Source: Coptis chinensis (Eukaryota; Streptophyta; Magnoliopsida; Ranunculales; Ranunculaceae). Taken from it: a DNA stretch of 64,000 nt. The translations under genes were made by a program, and so were the position numbers. The first letter of the stretch is position 1. Each line of letters starts with the position of its first letter. Below are positions 1-11,499 of this stretch, piece after piece. The notes beneath the pieces are model-generated. The model had not been told where the DNA came from, ran no database searches, and saw nothing but the letters and a program-made list of their open reading frames with translations. The stretch is from NCBI GenBank assembly GCA_015680905.1, contig CM027385.1:20156501-20220500 (forward strand). The letters run 5' to 3'.

Positions 1-854
1 AGAGAAAGCACCTATGATAAAACTCTTGAGCTAGAGGAGCCACCAGCAAGGCTAATTGGGATCGAGGTTGATACTATGATAAAGAACTTAAAAGCAAAAG
101 TTGGGAAAGGCAAATAGAAACATAATGTTACCGAGTGCGATGATGACCGAGAAAATGAAGGTGAATCGTGTTTTACCAATAGGTAGGGATTCTTTGGGTT
201 GGGTTATTGGATATACATTCCAGTCCCTCATAACTTTGATGTCATGCATATTGAGAAGAATTTTTGTGAAATCTTGATTGTAATGATGCTTAATTCGAAA
301 GAGAAGACAAAGGATAATGACAAGGCATCCAAAGACTTGAATCTTTCGAAAATTAAAAGGAGGTATTTGTTATCCCAAGTGAATAGTAAAATTGTTATGA
401 AGCCGGGAATTTTTTGGCTTAACAAAGTGGAGAAGAAATGATTTCTTGATACATTGCGCAATCTGAGTGTGCCTGTTGGTTTTATTAGTAATTGGTCCAA
501 TATTGTCAAGGCTGATTCAGTAGATTTAATGGGATTGAAGTCACATGACTATCACATTTTAATGCAACACTTGCTCCCGGTAGCAATTCAACATGCCTAT
601 AGAGATGGCAGCAGAAAGGAAGCTCGATCCATCATAAAAAACATTTGTACTTTTTTTGGTGGTTTATGTGCTAGAACAATAGATGTCAAAACACTCAATG
701 TACTCGAAAGAAATATGATTAAGACATTATGCGCACTTGAGAGACATTGCCCTCCATCACTTTTTGTTATCATGATGCATTTGCCTATTCACCTTGCTCA
801 GGAGGCTCGCGAATGTGGTCCTGTTTGGGCGTGATGGCTGTATACATTCGTAAG
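1..854 (+). pseudogene. CACTA-1 TNP2-type transposase, 5' part (DUF4218 region)
   Basis: Decayed coding region of an En/Spm (CACTA) transposase; the gene starts outside the window. Around 228-290 it reads HNFDVMHIEKNFCE, the conserved end of the Transposase_21 domain. From 454 a DUF4218-like stretch follows (GLKSHDYHILMQHLLPVAI, then a CPPSLFVIMMHLPIHL block). In-frame stops lie at about 439 and 832, the second just after GPVWA where relatives read an Arg. Coding homology runs to g854, which by comparison with the other CACTA in this window is the exon end. The next bases are ATATTA rather than a GT donor, so the splice site also looks lost. The same gene resumes at 18239, after a 17-kb LINE insertion. 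Family assignment is secure; the exact domain limits are inferred. Confidence 0.88.
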
Positions 855-868
855 ATATTAGTTTTGTA
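854..868. repeat. Left target-site duplication of the LINE
   Basis: The 15-mer GATATTAGTTTTGTA recurs exactly at 18157-18171. It is followed at once by TTTTTT, the complement of the LINE poly(A) tail. It starts on the last base of the CACTA-1 exon. Confidence 0.9.
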
Positions 869-966
869 TTTTTTAAAAAATAAAAGCTGGGGTTAGGCGG
901 ACCCCGACCTATAATATATTACTCATTAACCATTTCGTACATAAATTTGTCCACTCGCATCATCAT

Positions 967-1134
967 TTACAATACATTGTAATCTCTCTGATCTAATGGG
1001 GGAACAGATTGCAATACAAAATCAGTTGCATCATGAAGGGACATTAGGTAGTCTCCAGCTCGATTCACTTCTCTAAACGCGTGAGAGAAGGATATGAAAT
1101 TGAAGTCACTCCGCTTCATATCAATAGCTTTGAG
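967..1134 (-). pseudogene. LINE RNase H domain, C-terminal piece
   Basis: The minus strand reads LKAIDMKRSDFNF, then FSHAFREVNRAGDYLM, and ends YNVL plus stop at 967. This is the usual end of the plant LINE RVT_3 (RNase H-like) domain, where F-HV-RE-N--AD-LA is the conserved signature. The other half of the domain lies at 2617-2800, beyond the solo LTR. Skipping the LTR and one TATAT copy restores the reading frame exactly, which shows that the LTR inserted into an existing domain. The downstream 3' UTR (869-966) is GC-rich around 890-910 and ends in an A-rich tail. Confidence 0.88.
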
Positions 1135-1139
1135 TATAT

Positions 1140-2611
1140 TGATAAGAGCCCAAAACTGTAGTTTTAACCCTGTAACAGTCAAACTTTTAGACCAATTATG
1201 TGAGTAATAATTAAGAGTTAATCTCGATTCACGTGTTTTATCGCGTTCGGGCTTCAAAGTCAATTATGTGCAGAAATGTGCCACTTTGATGAGATAAAGG
1301 AGAAATGGTTGGTTGCTAAGGAGTTCTGTGATTAAAGGCCAAGATTCAAGAAGACAAAGCCTTTCTAAAGCCCGGTCAAAGCTGAAAAGTCAAAGTCAAC
1401 GCGGGCAGAAACAGCACACAAAGTTAGCAGAACTTCCGAAGGCCGTATCTTTGGACTCAAACCTCGGAATTGGGTCTACCTTATGTCAAAACGACCGGCT
1501 CGGAAAGAGCTTTCCAATGGTCCAAGCCTTGTCCCAGTCAGAGGAGCAGAAGTAGATGAAAAGTCTATCGACGCCAACTGTAGCTGAAGAGGCCTTTTTG
1601 GACTGAAAGAATTGGGTTTTGGGCCTGATTCTCTTGCCCAAAACATGGCTCCAAGCCCATGCACGATTTTTGGATCTGAAACATATAAAAACAAAAGCTT
1701 AGCTCTTTGTTAATGGTAGCTAGTTAGACCTAAAACTATAGATAATTCTAGATCTAGTTTTCATTAAATAAAATTAAGTTTAGTTCATTTCAATTCTTGT
1801 TTTAGATTAATCTTTAGAATCATTGTTCTTCATTAGTTTGATAAATAAAATAGCTAGTTTGTCAATTTCGATTTTGTCATTTCAATTTATAGATCTAATT
1901 TTAATTCTTGTTGAGTATCATTTCTGAGTTGTTAAATTAGATTGAAGTATTGTTAGTTAAATTAGTCAAGTTAGAATTTTGGTATGATGTTTAGTTATAA
2001 TTCAATGAGAAATAATGGTTTGATGAATCAAGGCTAAAACCTCCATTAGAGGGTTTGATGAAGCCTTGATGAAAACTTAGTTGTATAGTGTAGAGTCGTT
2101 ATAGAGTCTATTCCATTCTAGAAGGTCGTGTTTCTCCATGAGAATGGGTGGACGACCTCACATGCTAGTTATAATTGGCAGAAATGCCATGCTAATTAGG
2201 GATTAGAACGAGCAATTCTTACCGTAAGAATGTAATAATTGGGTTACAACAGTCTATGCTAGGTGATTAAGTTGGATTCGAGGTGGATTCACTTCCCCTC
2301 TAATTCTTTATCTAGATTCACATTTAAGTATTCCGTAGCATTCCGTTATTCGTAACTTGTCAATTGAATCCACCCCGTAGTATAGAATTCCCCTCGTAAA
2401 TCTCTCACTAGACTTAAGACCGATTAGTTAAGTAAGAAATCATTCTATGCTAAAGAACTAGGAATGGAATGAATTTGTTACTCAACTCTATTTCGATAGA
2501 ATTGAGAGTAGAAAACTTGATAGCAATTAGTAAAAATTAAGTTTTAGTTTACTTACGTTTTGAGTTTCATCGTTCATTTCGTAGCTAAACTTTATCTTTT
2601 TACGTTTATCA
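1140..2611 (+). mobile_element. Solo LTR of the Athila-like A1/A2 family
   Basis: A 1472-bp LTR beginning TGATAAGAGCCCAAAACTG and ending TTTATCA, flanked on both sides by TATAT (1135-1139 and 2612-2616). It is homologous along its length to the A1 LTR at 12222-13622, which lies in the opposite orientation. No internal region or partner LTR is present, so it is a solo LTR left by LTR-LTR recombination. Short open frames within it recur in every copy of the family and are not genes. Confidence 0.93.
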
Positions 2612-3070
2612 TATATCCCGGCAGTACCATGGAGGTTTTTCCATTTTGTTGATTGCATTCACCGCTATCAAAGAGTCAGATTCCAGCTCCACCTCCTTGT
2701 AATCCTCCGCTATACATCGATGTAAGCATATGTCTATAGCCTTAAGCTCTTGGAATAGAACCGAAGCCAAACCTCCACTCCCACTAAAGCAAGCAAGCAC
2801 CTGTCCATCCTTGTCTCGTATTACCCCACCATGGCGGCACCATTATTGCTCCACAAACCGCCACAAGATTAGCTTTTACTCTTTCTCCTATTGGTGGATT
2901 CCAAACAACGCCAGTTTGCTTTGAAATTTTATACCTTGTGTCAATGTGAAGTCTGTTAAACAGATTTATGGCCTTGATCATATCCTTGACCTCAGGTCTA
3001 AGAACTTGCGGGTAATTTTTAGTATCCCTGACCATCTTCTCAAAAATGCTTTTTGTGGTCTCGCTGGTAT
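2612..3070 (-). pseudogene. LINE RNase H domain, N-terminal piece
   Basis: The minus strand contains VVWNPPIGERVKANLVAVCG (about 2850-2910) and then LACFSGSGG, LFQELKAIDICLHRC and VELESDSLIAVNAIN (2630-2800). These are the start, the Glu region and the ESDS block of RVT_3. A frame change near 2800-2850 separates them. The domain stops at the solo LTR and resumes at 1134. Confidence 0.85.
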
Positions 3071-3130
3071 TCTAAAACCTCCGAGCATTTCTCTCCTTCC
3101 AAATATAATCGACTAATACACAGAAGAATA

Positions 3131-3784
3131 CTATATATATATATCTCCTACGTCTGACTCTTTGCAAATCCGAAGAATCGATGACCATTCTCTATTCACT
3201 GAGCGATTATTAGTGACAATGCCAAGCATGTGCTTGAGTCTTGTGATGATTTCCTTAGAGAATTGGCACTCGAAAGACAGGTGTTCAGAAAATTCTTGAC
3301 TGTTATTGCATAAGCAGCACGCAGAAGAGAGGATAATTTTTCTTTGCACTAACCTGTCTTGTGTCGGTATGCTCTGTGAGAACAATTGCCATGTCGTGAA
3401 GGAATGTCTTGGTAAGACCCACTTTCCCCAAACCAAGTGATGCCATTTCTTCCTTTCTTTTGCCTGTGTCAGAGCCTCATACACACTGTGGGACGTAAAC
3501 TATCCACTCTGGTGCGGAGTCCAAACAATTTGGTCTCTAGAGAGGTGTCAGTTAATCTCCACTGCTCTAACAACCTCTCTCAATGATTGTGGTAGCATCA
3601 GGAGTATATCATCATTCCATTTACCATTCGAAATGATGGCATTAACTTTTGAATTCAGTGGAAAGTCCCATGCTGCTCTTGCTTCTACATCCTCAATCAG
3701 TGGAGACTGTGAGCACCAGATGTCATGCCACAGTAGTGTCTCTTCTCCATTAGCAATGGAGTATTTTATAAACTTTTTGGCCAT
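3131..3784 (-). pseudogene. LINE zf-RVT region
   Basis: The minus strand reads NGEETLLWHDIWCSQSPL (about 3690-3760) and later HHLVWGKWVLPRHSFTTWQL, with a CCLCNNSQEFSEHLSFEC motif at about 3265-3320. This order, a W-D-W block followed by a Cys/His zf-RVT finger, lies between RT and RNase H in plant LINEs. Both open stretches share one frame but are separated by stops near 3485-3547. Confidence 0.85.
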
Positions 3785-3819
3785 GCTTCTAGTGTTCAGG
3801 ATTCTTCTTCACGTCTAGG

Positions 3820-4366
3820 AACAGTCATTCGGTACCTTTATACTCCATAAATAATTAGACTTGATATGCTGCTTCCACATCTAGTCAAACTAAATGGTAT
3901 CTTCTCAAGTCACCAGCTTATAAATCAACCCACAATATGTGCCAAGGTTCCATCTGTGAACATTCATGATTCCCAAGCCTCCTTCCTCCTTTGGTTGGTA
4001 TACAGTATTCCAACTTGCTTGGTGCAGCCCCTTCCTTGTAGTTGTACCATTTCATAGGAATTGAGCACACGTGCTTTCTACTTGTTCGAGCACCATTTTG
4101 GGTAGAATAAATGTTCTTGCCTAGTATATGTGGAAAGAAAGAAGCACTGAGTTGATTACTTGAAGTCTACCTGCATGAGAGAGCACTCGTGCTTTCCAGT
4201 TCGTGATCTTGTGAGTTATCTTTTCTACCAAAGGTTGACATTCCTTAATTCCCAACCGAGCAGAGTTGAGAGGAAGTCTAAGATATTTCACTGGAGGTTT
4301 AACTAACTCTACATTTAAAATCCTAGTAAATGTAGATAAAGGTACATTTAAAAGCTGGTTTAACTC
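3820..4366 (-). pseudogene. LINE reverse transcriptase, C-terminal piece
   Basis: Reading the minus strand, about 4290-4170 gives PPVKYLRLPLNSARLGIKEC, then QPLVEKITHKITNWKARVLS and HAGRLQVINSV. This is the hallmark GLPL to LSYAGRLQLI block that follows the RT catalytic core in plant LINEs. About 150 codons, including the expected FADD catalytic box, are missing between here and the LINE sequence ending at 13623. They were lost at the A1 junction. Confidence 0.85.
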
Positions 4367-4410
4367 GATTAGAGGGGAATTGAATCTACCCTTACTTGAA
4401 GTCTATCCTA
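4321..4410. other. Junction (filler-like) sequence between LINE and truncated A1 LTR
   Basis: About 90 bases that align neither with the expected RT sequence nor with the expected LTR end. A 20-base block at about 4370-4390 (GATTAGAGGGGAATTGAATC) recurs in the adjacent LTR at 4431-4450. Local copying of this kind is typical of end-joining with templated filler. The expected LTR terminus (as at 12222) and the GGGGC target copy are absent. Confidence 0.5.
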
Positions 4411-5506
4411 GTTTGAATCTAGATAAAGGATTAGAGGGGAATTGAATCCACCTCGAATCCAACTTAATATCCTAGTATAGATTCTTGTATCTCGATTCTC
4501 ACGTTCTTACGGCAAGAAATTCGAGTTCTAATCCCTAGTGTTCATGGCATTTCTACCGAGTACTAACTAGCATGTGAGGTCGTCCACCCATTCTCATGGC
4601 GAAACACGACCTTCTAGAGTGGAATAGAATCTACAAACAATTCTATACTAACAACTAAGTTTTCATCAAGGCTTCATCAACCCCTCTAACAGAGGTTTTA
4701 GCCTTGATTCATCAAACTAACATTTCCCATTGAATCTAAACTAAACATGATATAAAGAATTGAAATTTACTAATCTAATTTAAACAATAATTAAAATCTA
4801 CTTACTAACTAATAATTGAATGACAAGCAATAAATGAAATCAGATCTAACACAAATGTAAATGACAAGAATCTAAATTTAACAACTAGCTATTTTATTAA
4901 TCAAACTAATTAAGAGTAATGATTCTAATAGTTTAATCTAAACAAGAATTGGATTTGAAATTAAACTTAATTAAAACAATCAAATCTAGATCTAGAAGCT
5001 ATTCTAATGGCTACTTTCTATTCTAAGCTATGAACCCTAATTCTCTACTAATTAATCTACCATTAACAAAGAGCTAAGCTTTTGTTTTTATACATCCAGA
5101 TCCAAAAATCGTGCATGGGCTTGGAGCCATGTTTTGGGCCAGAGAATCAGGCCCAAAACCCAATTCTTTCAGTCCAAAAAGGCCTCTTCGGTTAGATTCG
5201 GCTTCAACAGACTTTTCGTCCACTTCTGCTCCTCTGATTGGGTCAAGGCTTGGATCATTGCAAAGCTCTTTCCGAGCCGGTCGTTTTGACATAAGGTAGG
5301 CCCAATTCCGAGGTTTGAGTCCAAAGATATGACATTCGAAGTTCTCACGACTTTTGCTCATTTATCTCGCTAAAGTGGCACATTTCTGCACATAATGGAC
5401 TTTGAAGCCTGAAATGCATAAAAACACGTAATCAGTATTAACTCTTACTTATTATTCACATAATTTGTCTAACAGTATGATTATTAAGGGGTTAAAACTA
5501 CAGCCT
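4411..5506 (-). repeat. A1 3' LTR, truncated at both ends
   Basis: Nearly identical to 12520-13604. By eye there are about 15-20 base differences over 1.1 kb. It lacks about 300 bp at its left (LTR 3') end, and at its right end it stops at CTACAG, without the 16 bases that complete the LTR start. It is therefore not a clean LTR. Confidence 0.88.
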
Positions 5507-6158
5507 GAAACTCCGAGTTGCAAATTTGCGAAAATGGAGACGAAACGTGGGAATCGCGGGTGTGAAGGGTGCGTGATGGAAGTTAGATGTAGTGTGAGTT
5601 GTGAGTGTAGAATGTATGAAGTTTATATAGGTTTTAAGTTGCTAAAACGGATCGGGAAGTTGCCAAAAAGTATTTACGGCAGTTTCCGGAAATCCTAAAA
5701 TTTCCAAACCCGAAAACGAAAACAACTCATTTTCTTGATTCTAATTCAAACCCAGTATCTTGTAGGTTGATTTTATGATTGAATGTACCTATTTAATCTA
5801 GATTTCATCCTACAATGATTCTCAATCATAGATATGCCTAAACGGCCATATTTTCACCTTACTCCGCAATAAATTCTAACACTAGGGTTATATAAAAATA
5901 AAGTTTGAATTGATAAAACCACCCCCAAACAAGTTGGGAAGGTGGGGTCAATATGAAATAACCACACATACTGAAAATAACCCCTTATATTAAAATTTTC
6001 ATTCGGAGTACCTTTCACTACAAAATTCAAATTACGAAAATAAAAGTTACATTACAATAAAAACAACAAAAATAAATAAAACAACAACCACTATCAATCC
6101 TCGGACTCTCTAAAACACCTTGCCATCGGTGGCGGAGGGCACACTCTCTAGTGGTGGC
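5507..6158. other. A1 internal 3' non-coding region
   Basis: No coding potential is recognised. Near 5924 there is an ACCACCCCCAAACAAG block of the kind that adjoins the 3' LTR in A2 (30924). Here it lies about 420 bp from the LTR remnant, so the interval 5507-5920 may be rearranged or inserted sequence. Confidence 0.5.
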
Positions 6159-7244
6159 TCATGGGCTCCCGAAGGTCCAAAGCAGCAGTCGTCCTTCGTC
6201 GGCGGCGACTTCATGCCTGCCTAGTAGTCGTGTCCTCGGCGAGTCCGTATGAGGTGGGAAGCGTGCAAGCATATCCACTCTAAACGGGCGGGCTTCCATC
6301 TCACCCTCGCCGTTCCCATCTCTCATCCTCTCTCTAGGTGCGGATCTCGAAGTTGTGATGAATAGTCGCCTGTCGAGTCCGGAGGTCTGCACAGATAGTG
6401 TTTAGTGAACGCATGCCCCTATGAAGCACAACCATGCGTTCTGCATCAGACCAACACCTCTGGAAGGCATCCGTATCAAAGCAAGTCACGTCCTCCTCAT
6501 CCTCCTCCGAATCATCCTCATCCTCCTCCTCTATCTCATCCTGTTCCCTATCCGCGGGCAATATCCAGCGTTGTTGGACACACTCCCTATAGATACGCGG
6601 GTTACGGTGCAGGGTAATGTAAATCCTATCGACGGAATCGCTTTCATCTTCAAAGATGATCTTGGTAATTAACACGAAGAAGAGGTGCCAAAGACTTTCC
6701 GACCCCCTAATCATGCTTCGGCAAAAACTCCAAGATACAGAAATTGTACTTCGCTCCTCGAGTACCCATAAGATGTGGAGGCAGGGCGGTCGATGTCACC
6801 GACCTTGTCCTTCCCTAGGACATTCCGACCAATCCATCGAGTCAGAAATAGCCACCGGTTGGTCCCGAGGGATGCCCGGCGAACACAATGGGAGTTTGTA
6901 TTGTAGCTCCCATTGATGACATCCCACGCCCATCAAAGGCTCTACCCCGTCAAACCGGGCTCTGTAAAGTGGCATCAGATGGATTCTAGGCGGAATGCCT
7001 AGAATCTCACCAACAAATCAAAGAGGGCAACTCCTTCCTCTTCTTCCTTACCAACACAAAATCCTACTCCCTCCAACTCCCCGGTGTTGTAGAACCGTCG
7101 GACCAAGTCTTCGTGGTAGAAGGCTTCGGGTCGAAAGTACCATAAACTACTCCAGTCTCTACTAGCCATTTCATCACCGTAAAACGGCACGAAGTGGTCG
7201 GCAGTGAAAACTTGCTCCGGTAAAATTCGGCGTTGTTGAGCCAT
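6159..7244 (-). pseudogene. A1 accessory ORF, degenerate
   Basis: It starts at ATG 7244 (MAQQRRILPEQVF) and continues FYGDEMASRDWSSLWYF, then EDLVRRFYNTGELEG. This matches the starts of the two related ORFs in A3 (59086 and 56983): a hydrophobic residue plus F, D/N-E, an R-x-W block, then LV-x-x-FY-N/D-x-G. A second open stretch at 6334-6714 contains a run of acidic residues (EEEDEDDSEEDEED) after WILPADREQD. Stops and frameshifts break the ORF near 7000 and 6715. The N-terminal pattern resembles proteins annotated as putative plant transposon protein in Athila-type elements; its biochemical role is unknown. Confidence 0.7.
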
Positions 7245-9006
7245 CTAGTGTTTGGAATGGAGTGAGGGTTGAAATGTGATGTGGTGGTGGGATTTTAATA
7301 GGCCGGTTGAAGCAACAGTGGTGGTGGTGGAGTGGTGGCGGCGCAGCACCAAATTTTGATTTTTTCGGTGGTTTTTGGTGGTTTGAATTGGTGGTGTTTG
7401 TGGTGGGTGGAGTTTGGAGAAGATTTGGGGTTAGGATTTGATTTTGGGCGTGGGTTTATTGTATTTTCTTTTTAATTTTTATTTTGTTTTAGGTTTTGGA
7501 GCTTTGTTAATGGCGGAATGGAGGAAGAAGAAACGAACTGTAGGTGAAGGTAAAGGTAAAAGGCTACCGTCCGTGGAAGGTTGGTTGGACTGAGCCCAAA
7601 ATCGAAATTTTTGATTTTTTCGATTTTTCGCTAACTTCAAATCAAAATTGCCGCCGTTACGGGTCCGATTTTTGCGAATGAGATATGGAAATGATCAGGA
7701 GAGAATTTCCTATCCAATGATCCATAAAACACTCTATTCCGACTTCAGAAGATATACGAGATAGTGGAAAACGCCTCGAAGTGCCTGCACATGACGTAAG
7801 TTATCTTAACGAATGAACTCTAAATTAATAGATTATGTCAATCCGAATCGTAATACAATAAAACGGCCTAAACAACTCTAATGGGACATAAAACATTTTA
7901 GTACGGAAACCACACTTCACCCCCACCCCAAACAAATTTTTACAACGGCTTAGAAAATTTGTTTTAGCGAAAGGTCTTTTAAAGTCAGATTCCCGAGACT
8001 TCCTAGATTACTGTGTTTATTTTTATTTTTTATTTATTTATTTATTTTATTTTATTTTTTATTTTTTATTTATTTATTATTTATTATTATTATTTTTTAT
8101 TTATTATTTATTATTTTTAGAAGGAAAAACAATAAGCAATAAAGACATAATTCACACCATAGAGAAACATGACTCAAAAATCCGAGAAAAACATGCAAGA
8201 GTGGAAAACGTGAATTATGTGAACCGTGGACTTAGGATCCGGTACTTACAGCCACACACACTCCATAGGGAGGGCCGGTTACCTTTAATGGTGCACTCAC
8301 CAATATATTAAAGTGAAAGGAAGTGCACCAAACACGAAATTGAGTCGCTTTATAGTCGATACTTTCGAGACTTTATCTAAAACATATGTATGAATATGCA
8401 GTTGATCATATATCAACAACCGAAATAGTTGTGGATCATTCCATATATAAATATCACAGAAAACATATCCAAACACAATCAAGCACCAAGATTTCCTACG
8501 ACGCAGCCTAGTGGAATCCAAACGAAGTTGGATAACCCTATTGTGTAACCTATCATGCACATTCTTTTTAATTTTTGAATGCGTGGGTGTTTTAGTAAAT
8601 AAGTGTGGAAAAGTGAATGGTTGTGGAGAATATTGTGGATATGGATAAGTTGTAGAAAGACAGCCTGTACACAATGAGGATGTGGTTTTAGCACCGAACT
8701 CATTCATTGGTGTGTGTAGGACTGCCTCAATTCTGAAAATGAAGGTGTCAAATAGTTTGTCCTTCAAGTATCCGTTTGCTAGGAGGATTTAAAAAATTAT
8801 GAAGCCACGGGAGAAACAAAAAAGATCGAGTGCAAACTCGAGATTCCTTTGAAAATGTGGAAGGAGGGGAGTCGAGGTGGATGTTGTGCAAGTTAGTTCT
8901 TGATAGGGTGAATTGTCACCTACTCGAAGAAACTCATCGAATTCCTCATCTAGATTGGTCATATCCACATTACTATGGTAGTCCTCTACATCTTTGAGAA
9001 AGTCAT
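7245..9006. other. A1 spacer between accessory ORF and protease
   Basis: Mostly non-coding. It contains a TTTAT-type low-complexity tract (about 8018-8125). A stretch at 8300-9000 is homologous to A2 33420-33960; for example, a minus-strand block reading NLDEEFDEFLRV occurs in both. In an autonomous element RT, RNase H and integrase would lie near here. None is present. Confidence 0.6.
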
Positions 9007-9813
9007 CTATCCCGGCCCCTCATCAATAATATGTGTATCGACTAGTGTAGGGATGAAAATGTTGGAGTCTGACTTTCCAAAGGAAAGAATTTTGGGCATA
9101 TGACTATCAGGGAACGTGTTGTTGAAATAATCTCGAGCGAAGCTCTCGATCATGCTAACCTCTTCCTCCATAGATGAATCGGGTAACTGTGTCCTTGTTT
9201 TAAAAACATTGACTTCAACAGCAAGATGGCCAAAAAGACATGGACATTGAACCATCACGGCAATTAATGAGCGCATTGGCGGTTGCCGAGGAAAGGACGC
9301 CCTAAAATGATCGGACAGAGTCGTTAGCGACTTACTCAGATCGAGGACTACAAAAAATCAGCCGGATAGTAGAAATCTCGAACTTTTACCAAGACATTTT
9401 CGACTACACCCTTAAGATACTTAATAGACCGATCAACTAATTGCAACGCCATTTTAGTGGGTTGCATCTTGTCTAGACCTATTTGTCTATACAAATAAAA
9501 TGGGAGTAAGTTAACACTAGCCCCCGTGTCTAATAACGCGGTCGTCAGATAGGAATCTCCTAAGGTGCATTATGCGATGGGGATCTACCGTGGTCCTTGT
9601 ACTTAACAATTCCATTATGTTCGGATAAGGTTGGGAATTGTTCTCGTTAAAAAGCGCCTTTTGGTATATTTGTCTTACGCCTAGTAGTACACAATTCCTT
9701 AAGAAACTTAGCATGATGTGGTCGCTTTTAATAGCTTCGAGGAAGGGAAGGTTTATAGTTAGATTCTTAAAAACGTCCCTAATCTCCTCGTAATTTGTAT
9801 CCCTAGTTAACAT
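9007..9813 (-). pseudogene. A1 aspartic protease region
   Basis: The minus strand from about 9535 reads ALLDTGASVNLLPFYLYRQI, with the retroviral-type DTG triad, then PTKMALQLVDRSIKY and ENVLVKVRDFYYPADF. A stop follows near 9350, then LGRPFLG at about 9290-9310. Just upstream (9517-9813) is a gag-protease linker with FKNLTINLPFLEAIKS, typical of Athila polyproteins. Downstream an acidic tail (9007-9276) reads FARDYFNNTFPDSHMPKI, which resembles the post-protease linker of A3 at 63630-63700. The catalytic motif is intact, but stops and a frame change make it a pseudogene. Confidence 0.82.
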
Positions 9814-9945
9814 GGCTAATTTTTTGTGGAAACGGTGGTTTCGCCTATATTTAGCAATGGTATCACCTGAATGTTTAACCGTGGCTTTCTATTTCTTAGG
9901 TTGTGTTGTAATCGGTACCTCTACAAAGGGTAGGCTCTTCAGTTT

Positions 9946-11499
9946 CTATTTCGTATCTAGTAAAATAGTAGGTGTAGGGACTCTTGGTGGGGTAACCATA
10001 GGCATAGTTACCTTGTTATCAACCACTCTGCCAGAACGGAGAGTGGTGATGGCATTTATCTCACATACATTTTCATATTCATTACTAGTATTATCGGTTA
10101 CCTCAAAGGCTGTGTTTGTTGTTTTAGGATTAGGTATTGCGTGACCTAGCAACACACCTTTGGTTTGGGCTTTATCTTGAGCCAACTGTTGGGTTAAATT
10201 ATTAACGGATTGTAGAAGCGGTTGGTTAGATTGAGCCATGGTTTGGAAAAGTTTTTGGCTCACTTGTATGAAGGTGTCAAAGCGATCCGGTTGTGTGGGT
10301 GTAGTAGTCACGGGTGGTGTGGATCGAACTATTTCACGTGAATTATTTATGGGTGGATTTTGATAATTATTATTGACCGAACGATACCTCTATTAGCATT
10401 ATAATTATTATAATTACCTTGACCTTGTGCTTGACCTTGTCGAGGTTGCACTTGGTTGTTATAATTATTAAAATTACCCCGACCACGCCCTTGTCGTGAG
10501 TGGAGCTTGCTTAAAGTCGCGTTGGCCTAACATATTGATTATTGTACCGCTTGAGGTGTGACTTGTTGGTTATTTCTCCAACCGGAGTTGGGATTTTGTC
10601 TCCAAGGGCGTTAGGTTCACTATTAATGGAACAAGCCCTGTTCATAGGCTATATAGACGATGGAGTCGGGATGCTCGGGACTCCAACAGAAACTACATGG
10701 GTTTGAATTTACATTCATGACGAGGATAGGCTTTTGTTGTACAGAAATGGCCTCTACCTTTTAGTGAGTGATTCGATTAGAGTTTTAAGCTCGAATCGTG
10801 TTTAATTTCAAACATACCGCGCCTTAAGCGTATTAGTAGAACTAGCGGAGCGGAGTAATCGTCACTACCCCCAATTATTATTTCGCTTAGTTTGGTCCTC
10901 TAAAAATTTATAAGCCTCCGAGGCTCCTTTGCTTAAGAAACTACCCCCATTCATTATGTCAAGGACTTCTTTATGGTGGTGTAGAAGTCCTTTGAAAAAG
11001 GCACGAACTAACGTGTCTTTTCGCTAAGTTATGATGTGGACACTCTATAAGGAGATCGGTGAAACGATTCCAAGCCTCTGAAAATGATTCATGAGGATTT
11101 TGTCGAAAAAATGAATCTTGGAAAGCATCTCATCCGTCTTTTAGGGGTGGGTAAAAATGTTCCATAAACAAATTGAACAAGTTTAGCCCACGAGTCCACG
11201 AATTAGGCGCTTTGGGCGTTAACCAAGACGCCTTTATCGGCTAAGGTGAAAGGGAATACCCTTAATTTAATTTGTTCCGCACCAACCGTAGGATGGTGGA
11301 ATGTTGTTAGGACTTGTTCAATCCTACGCGCGTGTGTTGATAAAGGTTTTTCATGGTCTAAACCATGAAAAATGGGTAACAAATTAAAAATATTTGGAGG
11401 GATTCTCAAATCCCACTGGTCTGCTAGAACGATGCAAGATTTGGGGCTATCGCTCAAGGCTTTGTAGAAGTCCGAGAGAGAGTCTCTTTTCTTCCCCAT
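9946..11499 (-). pseudogene. A1 gag polyprotein, degenerate
   Basis: The upstream open stretch (11203-11499) contains PPNIFNLLPIFHGLDHEKPL and IKLRVFPFTLADKG, the usual Athila gag core (F-L-L-F-G-E-D-P ... LKLR-FPFSL-D). The 10900-11200 interval keeps SFSEAWNRFTDLL and CPHHNLAKR in a broken frame. The C-terminal part (9946-10311) has FQTMAQSNQPLLQSV and ends INAITTLRSGRVVDNK, the conserved motif before protease in this clade. Many indels and stops lie between. The glutamine-rich and low-complexity part near 10330-10500 is too decayed to read. Confidence 0.8.

Noticed and set aside
1313-1694. Small ORFs recurring at 1313-1694, 5074-5361 and 13176-13401
   Set aside because: They recur only because they lie in copies of the same LTR; the frames carry no known motif and differ in length between copies.
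8018-8125. TTTAT-rich tract as a matrix attachment or origin element
   Set aside because: Simple low-complexity expansion within A1; nothing beyond base composition supports a function.
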